The notes under the pieces are model-generated. The model saw only the letters and a list, made by a program, of their open reading frames with translations, did no database searches and had not been told where the DNA came from. A stretch of 64,000 nt of DNA from Muscardinus avellanarius (taxonomy: Eukaryota; Chordata; Mammalia; Rodentia; Gliridae). Positions 13,251 to 24,628 of the stretch are shown piece by piece; the first letter of the stretch is position 1; each line of letters begins with the position of its first letter. Location: contig OY726561.1 of the NCBI GenBank assembly GCA_963383645.1, forward strand, positions 26,950,826-27,014,825, in the 5' to 3' direction. Made by a program: the position numbers and the translations under genes.

Positions 13251-13930
13251 TTTTTAAATAGGTGCCAAGGGCCCACAGAACACTCTGGCCATAATAGAGG
13301 GTTAAAGGCAGCAGGGACTCCCATCTGAGAAAGTACTCTTTGGAAGACAAAAGGATATGGAAAAGGCCAAGCAAAATCCTGCATGCAAGGTCCCAGAACT
13401 GCAGGTCTTTGTACCTCTGCCATGAGCACTTTCAATCTTAGTAAGTCCCAGTCAGCTGTCTCAGGGAACCTTGAGAAACCAGGGCCATGAAGTATCCCGG
13501 AGGTATACATTATTCTGTAGAAATTTTCAGGAGGTCCAGTTTGAGCAGAGAAGCAGCTTCAGTGTAATGGGTTTACTTGACTTTCTACCCCAATATAAGC
13601 CCATCCACTTTCAGAAACTTGTGGCCCAGTCTTAAAGATAACCACCCAAGCCAATTGGCAGCCAGCCAAAATAACAGCACAGAGGAGACCAGCATCTACC
13701 ACACTTATCACATGTTCATCCCACAACATTTCAGCCACCTCCCAGAGGTAATGGGAGTGGAAACTGTCACTGTAACCATAGGGACATTAAGTACTTTGAT
13801 CAGGTGCCAGTACCTAGATACATCAACCTGAGAGTGCAGGTTCAAGGGTGCCCACCTCAGGTCCCTGCACCTTCTGATGCCATCTCCACATTGACCAACA
13901 TACCAAGCATAAGTAGCACAGGTGATGCTG

Positions 13931-14622
13931 TGTCCACTAGTGTCTAGTGCACTGGAGACCTAAGGGTAAAGTCACTTAGGATACAGGGGATGCAGATCTT
14001 CATGTATAACTGCATGTTTGAGAGCAATCAGACTTTTTTGTGGTACTGGGGTTCCTGGAAGCCCTTCTACCTTTGGGCTATACTCCCAGACCTATTTTTT
14101 ATTTATTTGAAAACAGGGTCTCTTAAGCCAGTGAGACTGGCTTCGAACCTGTGCAATCCGCCTGTCTCTTCCAAGTGCAGGGATTATAAGCATGCGCCAC
14201 CATGCCCGGCTACAATCAGACTTTTATAGAGAAAGCTTCTATGTGTCACATTGACAAATTTAGCTATTTCAGACATTACAGGGTTATCTTAAAGCAACAA
14301 TGGATGTGTGTAAGTAAAGCCAAAGGACTAATCTCAAACTTAAAGCAACCCTTTGTTTTACAAATAGAAGCAAGGAACACACCTGTGACCACTTGTAACA
14401 TTTCAAGCTGTTTATCATACCAGTAAGTTTTCTGAGATGTCTAGATTAGAAGGACATGCAAAGAGGCCTGGAGCTGCTTCTGACCTTCAAGGGAACTTGG
14501 CAAAACTCATATCTCACTGATTAGGGAAGTCTACTTGCCTCCCAGCCTGGCATTCTAAGCTGCTTCTCAGGAGCCAGAGTTGCTTCATTAACCCTTTAAG
14601 CAGGAGCCTGCATCTCAGTACA
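13931..14622 (-). repeat. 3' LTR of the provirus (with SINE inside)
   Basis: Begins TGTCCACTAGTG and ends CAGTACA on the plus strand. It aligns almost end to end with 19,587-20,075 once the SINE at 14,038-14,212 and its duplicated target are removed. An AT-rich polypurine-tract candidate lies immediately inside (about 14,623-14,645). Confidence 0.88.
14038..14212 (-). repeat. B1-dID SINE inserted in the 3' LTR
   Basis: Complete younger-subtype SINE flanked by an exact 13-bp duplication CAATCAGACTTTT (14,025-14,037 and 14,213-14,225). The other LTR lacks it, so it arrived after the provirus. Confidence 0.96.
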
Positions 14623-14649
14623 TCTTTATTTTTTGAAAAAGAGCAGTCT

Positions 14650-16180
14650 ATAGCATATTCAAGTGTTGGCTATAAGGTTTAAGAATGAGCAAATATGAGA
14701 AAAAAAGACCAAAACTATTCCTATAATAACTACTCTGGTTCCAATACTAGTGTGAGTAATGGATTATAACATACCTTTAGGGTCTAAGTCATTTAATTTA
14801 TCTGCTAAAATGGTACCAATATCAGAAGCATTGGAGGATGGAAATTTTTTAGCAAAACTATCATATCTGATGTCTTAACATCTCAATGTCCTTTTTAACA
14901 GAATTGTTTCCATATAGATACAAACTAATCTTACTCCAATCTTGTTCAGATTCATTATAGTGAAGATCAGTAATGCAAAAGGTAGTAAAGTTCCAATCAC
15001 ATTGAAGAAACATTCTTCGATGTTCATAATTTTCTTTCCCAACCATGATACAGTTTGTCTTAATGCAGTTATTTCATTTTGTGAATGAGCATCAATATTA
15101 GCCTGTTGTGCCCACAATTTGAGAGTCTTTATGCCAATCTTCTATAAATTGTTTTGTCTAAATGGATTGATAAAGGGCAATTCCTGAAACCAATGCCAAA
15201 GTGGATACTGTAATTAGACTGAGAATTGTAGCTATTGCAACTCCTAAGAAAAACTCCTAACATTTGATCAAAAGGATTTTTGGACCAACTCCTCCCTAGC
15301 TGACAGGCAACCAAATATGTTTGCTGTTGTAAAATTATAGACCCAGTTTGATCATTAAAGCTTATAGATTTAAGTAACTAAATAACTTGACAATTAACAC
15401 AGGTAACTCCATTAGTAAAATCAAAATTTCCAACCAGAAAAACATAAGAGGAATACATGTAGTAATATTGTATGTACAGAAGAAAAATTATAAGTAGCTG
15501 AAGAGGAGGCAGTGCCAGAGAAAGAAACAGTCTAACAGGTTTGAGAGCGGCAGGAATTTTCCAAATATGACTTTGAATTGCTGATGCTATTTTTGTCAGG
15601 GCGATACAATTATCAGCTACTCTGCCATCTCCCCAAGCATCAGACAAGGTCCCAAAATGGTCTTATTCTTGGGTTGAATCAACCTAGTAATATTAGACAA
15701 ATCACAGGCAGTAATATCCCATTCTGAACATGTTTATAAACTGTCCGAAAGGACCCCAATTAATCCATGTAATATTTAACCCTGTTTTTGTATAAGTTTT
15801 CCAAGTTTTCCCAAGCAATTTATTCACACTAATGGAGAATATTTTAGATTAATAAGGAAAATATTGACATTTGGCTAATCATTTATCCCAATTTTGTTGT
15901 ACTGACCATGTTGATAAGTATTGAAGTATGGCTATTTTTAATATTAATGCCAGGTACAATCCAATGTTGGTATTCTATAGGCAGGAAAATACCCTTTCCA
16001 AAACATAGGAATAGCTGTTCCATGATGTATAAAGTTATATAGTGCCCCATCATGAATATTTTAGTTAATTTAGACCATGGTGGGGATAGAATGGGGGGGG
16101 GGGCATATATACAACTACTTCTATGTCTCCAAGTTACAGGCTCCAGCAAAGGGTTTGGGATTATGTCCAATAACATTAGC
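14650..16180 (-). pseudogene. Provirus env (SU + TM) remnant
   Basis: Downstream of integrase on the minus strand, several overlapping short frames read as an envelope. The surface-subunit part is about 16,180-15,330. The transmembrane part is about 15,320-14,650, with a helical heptad-like stretch, a small Cys-containing loop near 15,020-15,060 and a hydrophobic anchor near 14,680-14,760. Stop codons and frame changes occur throughout, so no envelope protein can be made. Subdivision boundaries are inferred from order. Confidence 0.7.
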
Positions 16181-16189
16181 TGCCACCAC

Positions 16190-18520
16190 AGAATTCATGG
16201 TAAGGAAGGCACATATGGTTAAGAATTTTTAACTCTAAGCCTTCCTGGTTTGTTGAACTAAAATTTGTCCCCGAGAAGCCAATGACCATTTGTCCCCATG
16301 TGAGAAGTTTGAGGGCAATGTCTATGAGGGCATTTATGTGTTCGAAGAGACAGATGTGCCATGGCTGCCAATGGCAATTCAGGATCTTCCCTGGGGCCAT
16401 AATATCTTCACTCCCACTCTTATCACCTGGTCGGGGTTTGATTCTCCTCCCTGGTGTCCAAAGTTGGCAGCCATCCTGAAAAGAGACAAGAACATACCCT
16501 TTCCTGGGGACTAAAAACTCTGCTTTATCTGGGGGAAAATGTTTTTCTGCTCTGGACAAAATGTCTCCTTGTGGTAAATTTAGGAAGTTTAATAGAAATA
16601 ATGCTTGTGGTAAAATGTGAGGCTTTTGTAATTGTGTAAGATACTCCTCCTTTTTAATTTGAAGCTTTAATATACCGTAGGTCCGCTCAATAATGGCCTG
16701 TCCTTGTGGATTATATTTAATACCTGTAACGTGAATAATATTCTTTATAAAATTGTTGAAAAGCATGAGATTTATATGTAGGGCCATTATCTGTTTATTT
16801 GTGAAGGCAAACCCATAACAGTATTTCTATTAAGTGTAATAACGTGTTTCGTTTCTCTAAGAGCAGTTGCCCATGTAAATGAGGAATAGGTATCAATAGT
16901 GACATGAACAAAGGCTTCAGAGCCAGAATCAGGTATGTGTCATATCCATTTGCCATAACTCATTTGGAGATAGCCCTTTAGGATTTGTTCCTGATATTCC
17001 CAATTTGAGATGTAGGAGACGACAAATTGGACAAAAATTTGTTTACCTTGTCAGCAGGGGATTTTATATTGTACATGTAATTGGGGGGCATTTTTATGCA
17101 ATTTAACATGTTTTTCTGCTGAAGTGAATCAAGTTTATCAACTTTTTTTCCTTTGGTTAAATACCCAGGAAGTCCAGTATGAGAGCAAAGATGAGTAATA
17201 AATACACGGCCTTGTCTATTTCTAAGCAATTGTTGAATTTTTATAATTACAGCAGTGAGAATTGATTGTACTATTCCAACTGCATAAGCAGAATCTGCAG
17301 CTATATATCTTGAGGATAGTCTGGTAATACTCTTAAAACTTCAAAAAGTTCATTTTGTTGAACTGAATTGAAAGAGGTTGTTTCAACCCAGTATTACTTA
17401 CCCAAAAGGCACTTAGTTTTAGATCCATCTGTAAAAATTGTAGGAGCCTTACTTAATGGCTCAGTTGCTATAGAGACAACATTGTTGTTTTTAAAAAACA
17501 ATCCCATAGTTTATATCTCCTGTAAATCCAGTCAAAGCTATTTGCATATCATCTACTGTATTAAGAAGTCTGTTATAAAACATATGAACAATCATAACTA
17601 CTAAGTTGCAGCACGCTGCCTGTTTGAGCATGGCAACCATCTGAGAATAAGCAGTAATAGTCCTGCTAAATGAGTGTTTACTATAAAGCCATTCTAAAGG
17701 TTTCATTTTGAGCTAAAATAGGATACATAAAGGAAAATATTAGTATTAATTCAATAGGCTCATTTTCATAAGCTCGAGACAGAAAAGCATGTTTAATTCG
17801 CTCCTCTACTATTCGTTTGTCTCTTTATTTAACATACAGAGGGTGTTTATATCAGAATCACCCTGGAGAATAGAAAATAAGTCATGTCATTGATATGTGG
17901 GAATTCCTAAAGTATCCAATTAATATCTCCAAGCAGTTTTTGAAAGTAATTTAGTACTTTTAAATGGTCTCTTCTTAGTGTTTTTTTTTTTTTTTTTTTT
18001 GTGAATGTACTTGAGTTCTAATTTATAACTTGTTGCTTTTGGATTTTCTCAGGAGCTATTAAAAGACCAAAAGGTGCAAAATGAGCTGGTGATATTTGTA
18101 AGATTTGTTGTAAATTTGTTATCTGGGCCAACAATATATAATCCATATAACGAGAGATAGGTGTGGTCATCTTTTTCTAATAGGCTCGAGTGCAGTTTCA
18201 TTTAATAATTCCTTGACATAATGAGATTGTGGCCCATATAACATTCCTGCCCTTAAGTGACTCATTAGATCTACCTCTGGCCCCTCGTATCGGCCAGGCT
18301 GAGGGTTTCCATTAACAGGCAGCACAGTCATATCCTATCTAAATCCGTACTTTTAGACCCTATTATAGAATGGAGGGTTTTAATTCTATGTTTTACAAAA
18401 AAAGCAGTTAATGGGGGTGAAGCAGGCTGTATGGGTTTTACTTTCATTTTAATATCACACTGCTGCCCTTCCTTTAACTGTAGTTTTGGCATTTGCGTTT
18501 TTAGCATGTTTAATTTTTTT
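16190..18520 (-). pseudogene. Provirus pol remnant (RT, RNase H, integrase)
   Basis: Read on the minus strand. Reverse transcriptase lies at about 18,520-17,700, RNase H at about 17,650-17,090 (its C-terminal His-containing SHTGLPG stretch is clear near 17,165-17,180), and integrase at about 17,090-16,200. A 203-codon open stretch at 16,176-16,787 keeps the integrase core end with an N-P-Q-G-Q motif and the C-terminal domain. At 18,138-18,149 the RT active-site box reads Y-M-D-Y, so the second catalytic Asp is lost. Many frameshifts and stops break the rest. Closest by motif are betaretroviral/ERVK pol genes. Confidence 0.85.
17982..18000. repeat. Poly-T tract in pol remnant
   Basis: A homopolymer run of about 19 T inside the RT/RNase H remnant; simple-sequence expansion. 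Confidence 0.9.
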
Positions 18521-18529
18521 TAAATCAAT

Positions 18530-18715
18530 TTTTTTTGGTGGTGGTACTGGGGTTCCTGGAAGCTATTCTACCTCCGGGCTACACTCCCAGACCTATTTTT
18601 TTATATTTTTATTTGGAAACAGGGTCTCTTAAGCCAGCAAAGCTCCGAACCAGCGCGATCCTCCTGTCTCTGCCTCCCAAGCACGGGGATTACAAGTGTG
18701 CGCCACCACGCCCAG
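18530..18715 (-). repeat. B1-dID SINE inserted in provirus
   Basis: Complete younger-subtype SINE from GGTGGTGGTACTGGGG to CGCCCAGC, lying between the RT remnant and the solo LTR. Confidence 0.93.
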
Positions 18716-18784
18716 CGATAATTTAATCTGAGCCTTCTTTACTCGTAACAGCCTCAAGGGTGTCATATTCATGAATAATCTTAT

Positions 18785-19057
18785 TGAAAGATGTGGCGGG
18801 TCCCATTCATGCACAGATACACGCAGAAATCCATTATAGGTGGTATGAATGCCTTTATTCATGGGGAGTCGGCCACCAGCCCCTGCGGTCCCACAGGGGC
18901 TAGTGGGGGAGAGCCCATCCCTCTGTCTCTATTGGGCTTCTCTCTAAACTCGCTTCTCTGATCGAGAGGCGTGGTCCCCTCTCCCCTCTCAGAATCACCG
19001 GGCTCCGCCTCTTAGCTTCCGGCCCCGCCCCCTGCAGGCAGGGGCTCGAACCTTTCA
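18785..19057 (-). mobile_element. Solo LTR nested inside the provirus
   Basis: A 273-bp GC-richer block with perfect 6-bp inverted termini TGAAAG...CTTTCA, flanked by the direct repeat CTTAT (18,780-18,784 and 19,058-19,062). On the minus strand it carries an AATAAA signal (about 18,854-18,859). This gives U3-R-U5 order in the same orientation as the host provirus. The sequence does not match the provirus LTRs, so it is a separate, later element. A 5-bp duplication does not fit class II well; the family is unknown to me. Confidence 0.8.
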
Positions 19058-19062
19058 CTTAT

Positions 19063-19563
19063 CCCTTAAAATCTCCTTTAACTCCTTCCTAATTGTAAAT
19101 TTTGTACAGATGGAGTAGCCCCCTTTTTCCAATGATATCTTTTCTAACATAGCTTTGAACAAAGCATATACTAAAGACCAGGTAGACCAAAATCAAACAG
19201 GTATACATTCCCCTTGCTTAAAGGCCTTTTCTATATTAACTTTAATTTTTTCCTAGGTTATGTTTAACATCCCTTCTGGAAACCATGGGTTATAAATTTT
19301 TATCACTTCTATACACATTAAGATCAGAAGTAGAAACTTACCTCTGGCTTTTTTTTTGTAGTACTGGGGTTTTGGAAGCCCTTCTACCTCCAGGCTACAC
19401 TCCCAGACCCATTTTACATTTTTATTTGGAAACAGGGTCTCTTAAGCCAGCGCGGCTGGCTTCGAACCTGCAGGATCCTCCTGTCTCCTCCTCCCAAGCG
19501 CGGGAATTACAAGCATGCACCACCACACCCGGCAACCTCTGGCTTTTCTAACACCTTTTCTCA
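19063..19563 (-). pseudogene. Provirus leader and gag N-terminal remnant
   Basis: Between the primer-binding site and the solo LTR. A splice-donor-like AGAGGTAAGT is readable on the minus strand at about 19,336-19,346, and an ATG context follows near 19,285. Coding capacity is lost within a few codons. The rest of gag and protease is missing before RT begins, implying an internal deletion. Confidence 0.55.
19353..19534 (-). repeat. B1-dID SINE inserted in provirus leader
   Basis: Flanked by an exact 13-bp duplication ACCTCTGGCTTTT (19,340-19,352 and 19,535-19,547), which also duplicated the splice-donor-like site. Younger subtype with few changes. Confidence 0.96.
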
Positions 19564-19581
19564 GGTCCCTGTTTGAAGGCA
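19564..19581 (-). other. Proviral primer-binding site, tRNA-Lys type
   Basis: The minus strand reads TGCCTTCAAACAGGGACC, five bases from the 5' LTR edge. Its last ten bases match the AAC-AGGGAC end complementary to tRNA-Lys(UUU). The first half is mutated. Confidence 0.7.
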
Positions 19582-19586
19582 TCACC

Positions 19587-20075
19587 TGTCAGTGTCTAGT
19601 GCACTATAGACCTAAGGGTAACCAGAACATAGGGAATGCAGATTTTCATGTATAACTGTTTGATTGAGAGAGCAAAAGACTTATAGAGAAAATTTCTACG
19701 TGTTACATTGATGAATTTAGCTATTTCAGACATTACAAGGTTATCTTAAAGCAACAATGAATGTGTGTAAGTAAAGCCAAAGGACTAATCTCAAACTTAA
19801 AGCAACCCTTTGTTTTACAAATAGAAGCAAGGAACACCTGCGACCACTTGTAACATCAAGCTATCATACCAGTAAGTTCTCAGATGTCTATGCTGGGAAG
19901 GATATGCGAGGCCTGGAGCTGCTTTTGACCTTCAAAGGTAACTTGGCAAAGCTCATAGCTCAATGATTAGAGGAAGTGTGCTTGCCTCCCAGCCTGGCAT
20001 TCCAAGCTGCTTCTCAGGAGCCAGAGTTGCTTCATTAACCCTTTAAGCAGGAGCCTGCATCTCAGTACTCTCACA
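19587..20075 (-). repeat. 5' LTR of the provirus
   Basis: 489 bp, from TGTCAGTGTCTAG to CTCTCACA in plus-strand order. It is the sister copy of 13,931-14,622; shared stretches such as AAGCAACCCTTTGTTTTACA are identical. It is followed by the duplicated host hexamer ATGCTG. Confidence 0.88.
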
Positions 20076-20081
20076 ATGCTG

Positions 20082-21051
20082 GATCGTCCAAGGAAGTCTA
20101 TTCCTGCTATATGCATGTGTATGAGGCTACATGCCTAGTTTTCAAGTGGATGATGCACATGACCAGGCCAAGCTGCAAGTGGTTGATACAAATCTATACA
20201 TTTTTCTCTAACCCTCATTTTGCATGGGCTCAGACATTCTGCATGTTTGTTCCTATAGAACTATATGGATCAACCCAAAGGCACTATCATTAAGTCTTCC
20301 TGCTCCCATCCAGTGTTTGATGGCCCAAGCATTTCCCTATGGTACAAGGCTGGACCTTTAGAGGCTTGGATAACTATGAGAACCTAGTTCAGTCTTTTCT
20401 ATCCCAGATTTCTCATTCCAACTCTAAGCCAGATTTTCCAGAAGTGCAAACAGTTGGTTTTTCTACTGTCCTTGGTTAGTACTTGTATTCATGGAGGCCA
20501 GAAGCAAGAGCTTGAAGCAGACCATGGATATGGTTCCCATTACTGAGGAGCAGGGGTTAAGGAAGTGAGTAGACCTCACTCCCAACATTAGAACTCAGGG
20601 TGAGGGGCTGTTCTCAGAGGGAACAAGAAGTCCCAAAATGTCACTCATTCAACAACAGCTCCATCTCAGGAACTAAACCAGAATACGAAGGCTGAGGGAG
20701 GATTAGTCTTTGGTCTTGCTTTTCTGCACACAACCCCAAATATGCAATTTAAGGCGTACCTGTGTTAGCTGAACAGAGATGCTGCAACACAATCTATTCA
20801 GAAATGTGAGGTGTCCCCTTCAAGTTACTCTTCCAGAAAGGCAAGCAGCAGCTACCTCCTAGCAGTTAATGTAGTCAGTGACTACATTAACTCAAGAGTG
20901 GAGTTGTCTGTAGCACAGTTTCATCTCATGGCCAAGAACAAATGTTACTCAACCCCTAAGCCACAGTGGGAGGAGAGTTACACATTTTTGTTCCCAAGCT
21001 CTGCATTTAAAGTTTTTCTAATCTTGCATCTATGCCTTTGTTTTGTGGGGG

Positions 21052-21052
<1 letters not shown>
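20082..21052. other. Unit 2 sequence after the provirus
   Basis: Repeat-poor non-coding sequence that resumes the host locus directly after the proviral target site. No exon, RNA gene or promoter can be supported. Confidence 0.4.

Positions 21053-21096
<44 letters not shown>
21053..21096. repeat. (TG)n microsatellite
   Basis: About 22 TG units directly abutting the A-tail end of the next minus-strand SINE, suggesting birth in the SINE tail. Confidence 0.97.
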
Positions 21097-21097
<1 letters not shown>

Positions 21098-21271
21098 TAC
21101 TGGGGTTCCTGGAAACCCTTATATCTCCAGGCTACACTCCCAGACCTATTTTATATTTTTATTTGGAAACAGGGTCTCTTAAGCCAGCATGTCTGGCTTC
21201 AAACCTGCACGATCCTCCTGTCTCTGCCTCCCAAGGGTGAGGATTACAAGCATGCGCCACCTCGCCCAGCT
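21097..21271 (-). repeat. B1-dID SINE
   Basis: Younger subtype, GGTACTGGGGTTCCTGG to CACCTCGCCCAGC, with its tail replaced by the TG microsatellite. Confidence 0.93.
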
Positions 21272-22394
21272 GCCTTTCAGTTTTAATTTCACATAGCCTT
21301 TCTCAGTGAGTTCTCTGTACTGTTGCCCAAAGGGCTAGTCACAAGGTTCTGAACATATCACATTTTATATACAAACCAAGCAATGTTGGAAGTCTTGTCT
21401 ACTGACTAGCACATTCAAGACTCCAAGCAGCCCTGGGACTCAAGTGACTTTTGGCATTGTGTCAGCCAGTGCCCTGGATACCTGATGAGAACCACAGGCA
21501 TGCACATGAGGTGGCAGCCACTGTGACCAGCAACAGATAGGTGGAAATTGGGCCCCTGTTGCTGCAATAACAAGCTGATCAAACTGATCACCACTCATGG
21601 TCTATTTTACACAGGACTGTCTTCCTTAACTGTATTTTCAAATTCTTCCTAAAGAGCTCAAGTCAGTATGAAGTCTCAGCTGCCAACTGGCACTCACTCT
21701 AGATGGAGAGAATTCTGCCCCACCTTGTCATCCAGTTGAGGAAGCAGAAGACATCAAGCACCCAAGGGGTACGTATACAAGATAGAAAGTATGTCCCTTA
21801 ACTGATGCCAACACATGCTAATCTACAGTTCCAGCCATCCATTCATGATTGATGGGAGGCAAAACAAGTTTTTGTGTAAAAGCAGAAAATCTCCTAAGTT
21901 ATGTCAATCAGGAACAATGTGAGTCTACATATTGATCTGTAGTCAGACTTCAGAAGTAGCTTTGCCAACATCTTTGCCTTGACTCCATGAGATATGCTCA
22001 GATATTCTCACATCCCCTTCTGCCAAATATCTACAATGAACCCTAAGCTGACTTTACTGTGGCATATACCATATCAAGCAAATGAAGTATTACTTTAACT
22101 GCACAGTGATTTTAGTCTGTCTTATTCCAGAAGAGTTAGGAAGTCTCAGGCTGCAAGAACTTCTGGCTGAGGCAGCACAACTCCTGCTGTACACAGGGTC
22201 ACAGCTAGGAAGAGAATTCCCAGGGCTGAAGACTGGGGCAAAACTGAAGCCATTATCCTTCTTGATTTTAGTTATAATACTAACAAAATTTTAAATTTGA
22301 TTTAAATGGGGATTGCTGTTCTGCAATAGTTCGGAAATTCATATGAGTATGACTGGAAAGTGTCCTAGGATTTGTGCTGGGAACAGCACAAAGA
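21272..22394. other. Non-coding sequence, no features
   Basis: Repeat-poor intergenic text with only short random frames. I see nothing to annotate before the L1 begins near 22.4 kb. Confidence 0.4.
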
Positions 22395-22494
22395 AAAACA
22401 TGACTACCACTTTGGAAAACAGTATGGAGAGTCCTCAGAAGAATGGCAACAAGTCTACCATTTGATCCAGTAATACCACTTCTGGGTACCTACC

Positions 22495-22901
22495 TATCGG
22501 GGCCCACTCGGCTGGACCGAGATGGCACCCAGGCTTGTTGCCAGCGTGGCCTCAAGATGGCGCCTAGGCTTGCAGCCAAGTCACGAGGCTCACGAGGCTG
22601 GCGGTGCCCTGAGCCTGCGCAGTGAGCCCTATCTGGCGCCCTACGGATGATCAGTGACGCAGTGCCTCGTGCTACCACCAGCCCGCCAATGAGAGGGTTA
22701 GAAATGCGCATGCCCTAGCTGTGGGAAGCTTGGGGTTGGTGGAATGATGAGGGAGGGGTTATGAGACTGATATATACTTGCCCGCTGTGCGCATTGAGAG
22801 AGAGAGAGAGAGAAGCATTAAAGAGGAAGCATCAGCAGCAGACTCGGCGTTTGTGTCTTCTTTACTGGGGCTCTGCAGGACGGAGCCTTAGGGACGCGAT
22901 A
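22495..22901 (+). mobile_element. IAP-like solo LTR inside the L1
   Basis: A 407-bp, GC- and CpG-rich insertion in the L1 ORF2 frame. It has an AAGATGGCGCC motif in U3, a TATA box (TATATA, about 22,770-22,775), a GA-rich run, ATTAAA at 22,817-22,822 and a U5-like end, in plus orientation, resembling rodent intracisternal-A-type LTRs. The termini read TA...TA, as expected of TG...CA after transitions. The flanks CCTACC (22,489-22,494) and TCTACC (22,902-22,907) form a 6-bp target duplication with one mismatch. No internal region is present. Confidence 0.85.
22770..22822 (+). promoter_or_regulatory. Solo-LTR TATA box and polyadenylation signal
   Basis: TATATA near 22,770 followed about 45 bp later by ATTAAA, with the GA repeat between them. 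This is the core promoter and poly(A) signal spacing of a short R region. Whether it is active is not visible from sequence. Confidence 0.5.
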
Positions 22902-23468
22902 TCTACCCAAAAGAAAGTAAACCAAACTACTAAACTAATGCATGTGCATCTATGTTCATAGCTGCACAATTCACCATAGCCAAACTATGGAACCAGCCAA
23001 GATGTCCAACAGATGAATTGATTACAAAACTGAGATATGTACACAATGGAATTTTACTCAGCCATTAAAAATTCAATTACATCATTTTCAGGGAAATGGA
23101 TGGAGCTGGAGGACATTATGCTAAGTGAGATTAGTCAGTCACAATAAGAAATCAGATGCTTTCCCTAATACGTGAAAGCTAAGGAGAAGTGGATCATAGG
23201 AGGAACTCTAGATGAAAAAGGAAATCCTATAGAGGAGCAAACAAGACAACCTAAAGGAGGTGATAGGAGGGGGGAAGAAGGAAATTCTCTAAAACATGCA
23301 ACATACTTAAACATATCAAAGTCAACCACTAAGCCAAGCAAGGGAAGGAGGGATGGGAAGGGAATGAGGTGGGAATTGGGTAGGGGTTAAATTGGTGATA
23401 TGCACATGTATATACACACAAGTTTACCCCAATATGATGTATTAATATAATGCACCAATATTCAAATA

Positions 23469-24448
23469 TATGACTAATGGGGAAATCTTCAAGAAGCTAC
23501 AGAGAGAAGAGCTCTTTGCTCCTCTGCTTACAACACCTAACTCACTTAAGGTTTTAGCCATGAAAGGAAAAGTCAACTTTAGGCAAATTATACCTGCTTG
23601 TGGAGCCCTTCATATGTTGCTTATAAGTTGGGGGTCAACTATGGTATCCCACTTGGGGGGGCTAGTCAATACTTTTCCACCTCCAACAGATCTTCCATTT
23701 TTCTACAAAGGAGTTTGATGACTGGGAAATAGTTAATGTGAAAAATAGCTTGATATCAAGAATGCCATGTCTTGCAGAGGTTAAGTAGGTAAGAACCTCC
23801 TTGGTGCCTGTTCACAAAGGCACAAAAGAATTCTTAGTAAACAATTTAATAGGTATTATAACACGTAGTGGTCAGAATAGCAGATAAAATTAACTTTAGA
23901 AATGGAAACAGTAAGTCTAGCACTTAGTTAAGATAGAGGATAGGATAAGTTCAGTTAATCATGTGACACAGTAAATTTTGTAGATCACCTCTAACAGTAA
24001 TAGGAAGCTTTGAGGTGTCCCTGCTACATGGAATTTAGGTTAACATAAAACAAAGTATATATAATATGGTTTTGAAAAACTAAATGAAAAAAATTTGTAT
24101 GATGTGGCTTACTCATTTATAAATGAATGTTCTAGAGTATAGGCAGAGATGCAGTCCCCCTGCTACTAAGCACGGCATCTCAGTTTCACTGACCCTACAA
24201 CTCCTTCAAAACCCCTAGACTGGCCAAGGCTAGATGCCGGCAAACTTCAGGAGTCAAAGAATAGAGTAGAATCCTGTAGCCACTTCCTGGCCCTACCAGG
24301 AACCAGAACACTCTGACCCTGTCCAGGTCTAAAAATAGCAGGATGTTGAGGCCCCATCCTCAGTCCAGGAGCTGGCCAAGCAGAGCCTGCTATGAAACCT
24401 TGCCTCAACCAGCCCCCTCTGGAGGATCTACCTTTGTATCTTGTATTT
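23469..24448. other. Non-coding sequence, no features
   Basis: AT-rich intergenic sequence. An 82-codon frame at 23,470-23,718 shows no recognisable domain. Weak ordered resemblance to about 9.3-9.6 kb. Confidence 0.35.
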
Positions 24449-24450
24449 TC

Positions 24451-24628
24451 TTGGTGGTACTGGGGTTCCTGGAAGCCCTTCTACCGCCGGGCTATACTCC
24501 CAGACCTATTTTATATCTTTTATTTGGAAACAGGGTCTCTTAAGCCAGGAAGGCTGGCTTTGAACCTGCGTAATCCTGTCTCCACCTCCCAAGCATGGGG
24601 ATTACAAGCATGCACCACCACGCCTGGC
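24451..24628 (-). repeat. B1-dID SINE
   Basis: Complete, younger subtype. Flanking GTATCTTGT and GCATCTTGT look like its target duplication. Confidence 0.94.

Larger units (their letters stand above)
13931..20075 (-). mobile_element. Class II (betaretrovirus-like) endogenous provirus, complete outline, defective
   Basis: Two direct LTRs bound a defective internal region read on the minus strand: 5' LTR at high coordinates, lysine-type primer-binding site, short leader/gag remnant, pol, env, then the 3' LTR. The host target ATGCTG is duplicated exactly at 13,925-13,930 and 20,076-20,081. A 6-bp duplication is standard for class II (ERVK/ERV2) elements. Most of gag and the protease region appear deleted. 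Internal length without later insertions is about 4.3 kb, against 6-8 kb for an intact relative. Stops and frameshifts are scattered throughout. Nested insertions are SINEs at 14,038, 18,530 and 19,353 and a solo LTR at 18,785. Confidence 0.9.
22395..23468 (+). mobile_element. 5'-truncated L1 (ORF2 C-terminus and 3' UTR), split by an LTR
   Basis: From about 22,400 the sequence encodes the end of L1 ORF2 (the WRVLRRMATSLPFDPVIPLLG stretch in frame near 22,430-22,490). It resumes at 22,902 with the MFIAAQFTIAKLWNQP-type tail and ends in the purine-rich L1 3' UTR with GCACCAATATTCAAATAT near 23,455. A solo LTR interrupts it. Confidence 0.9.
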
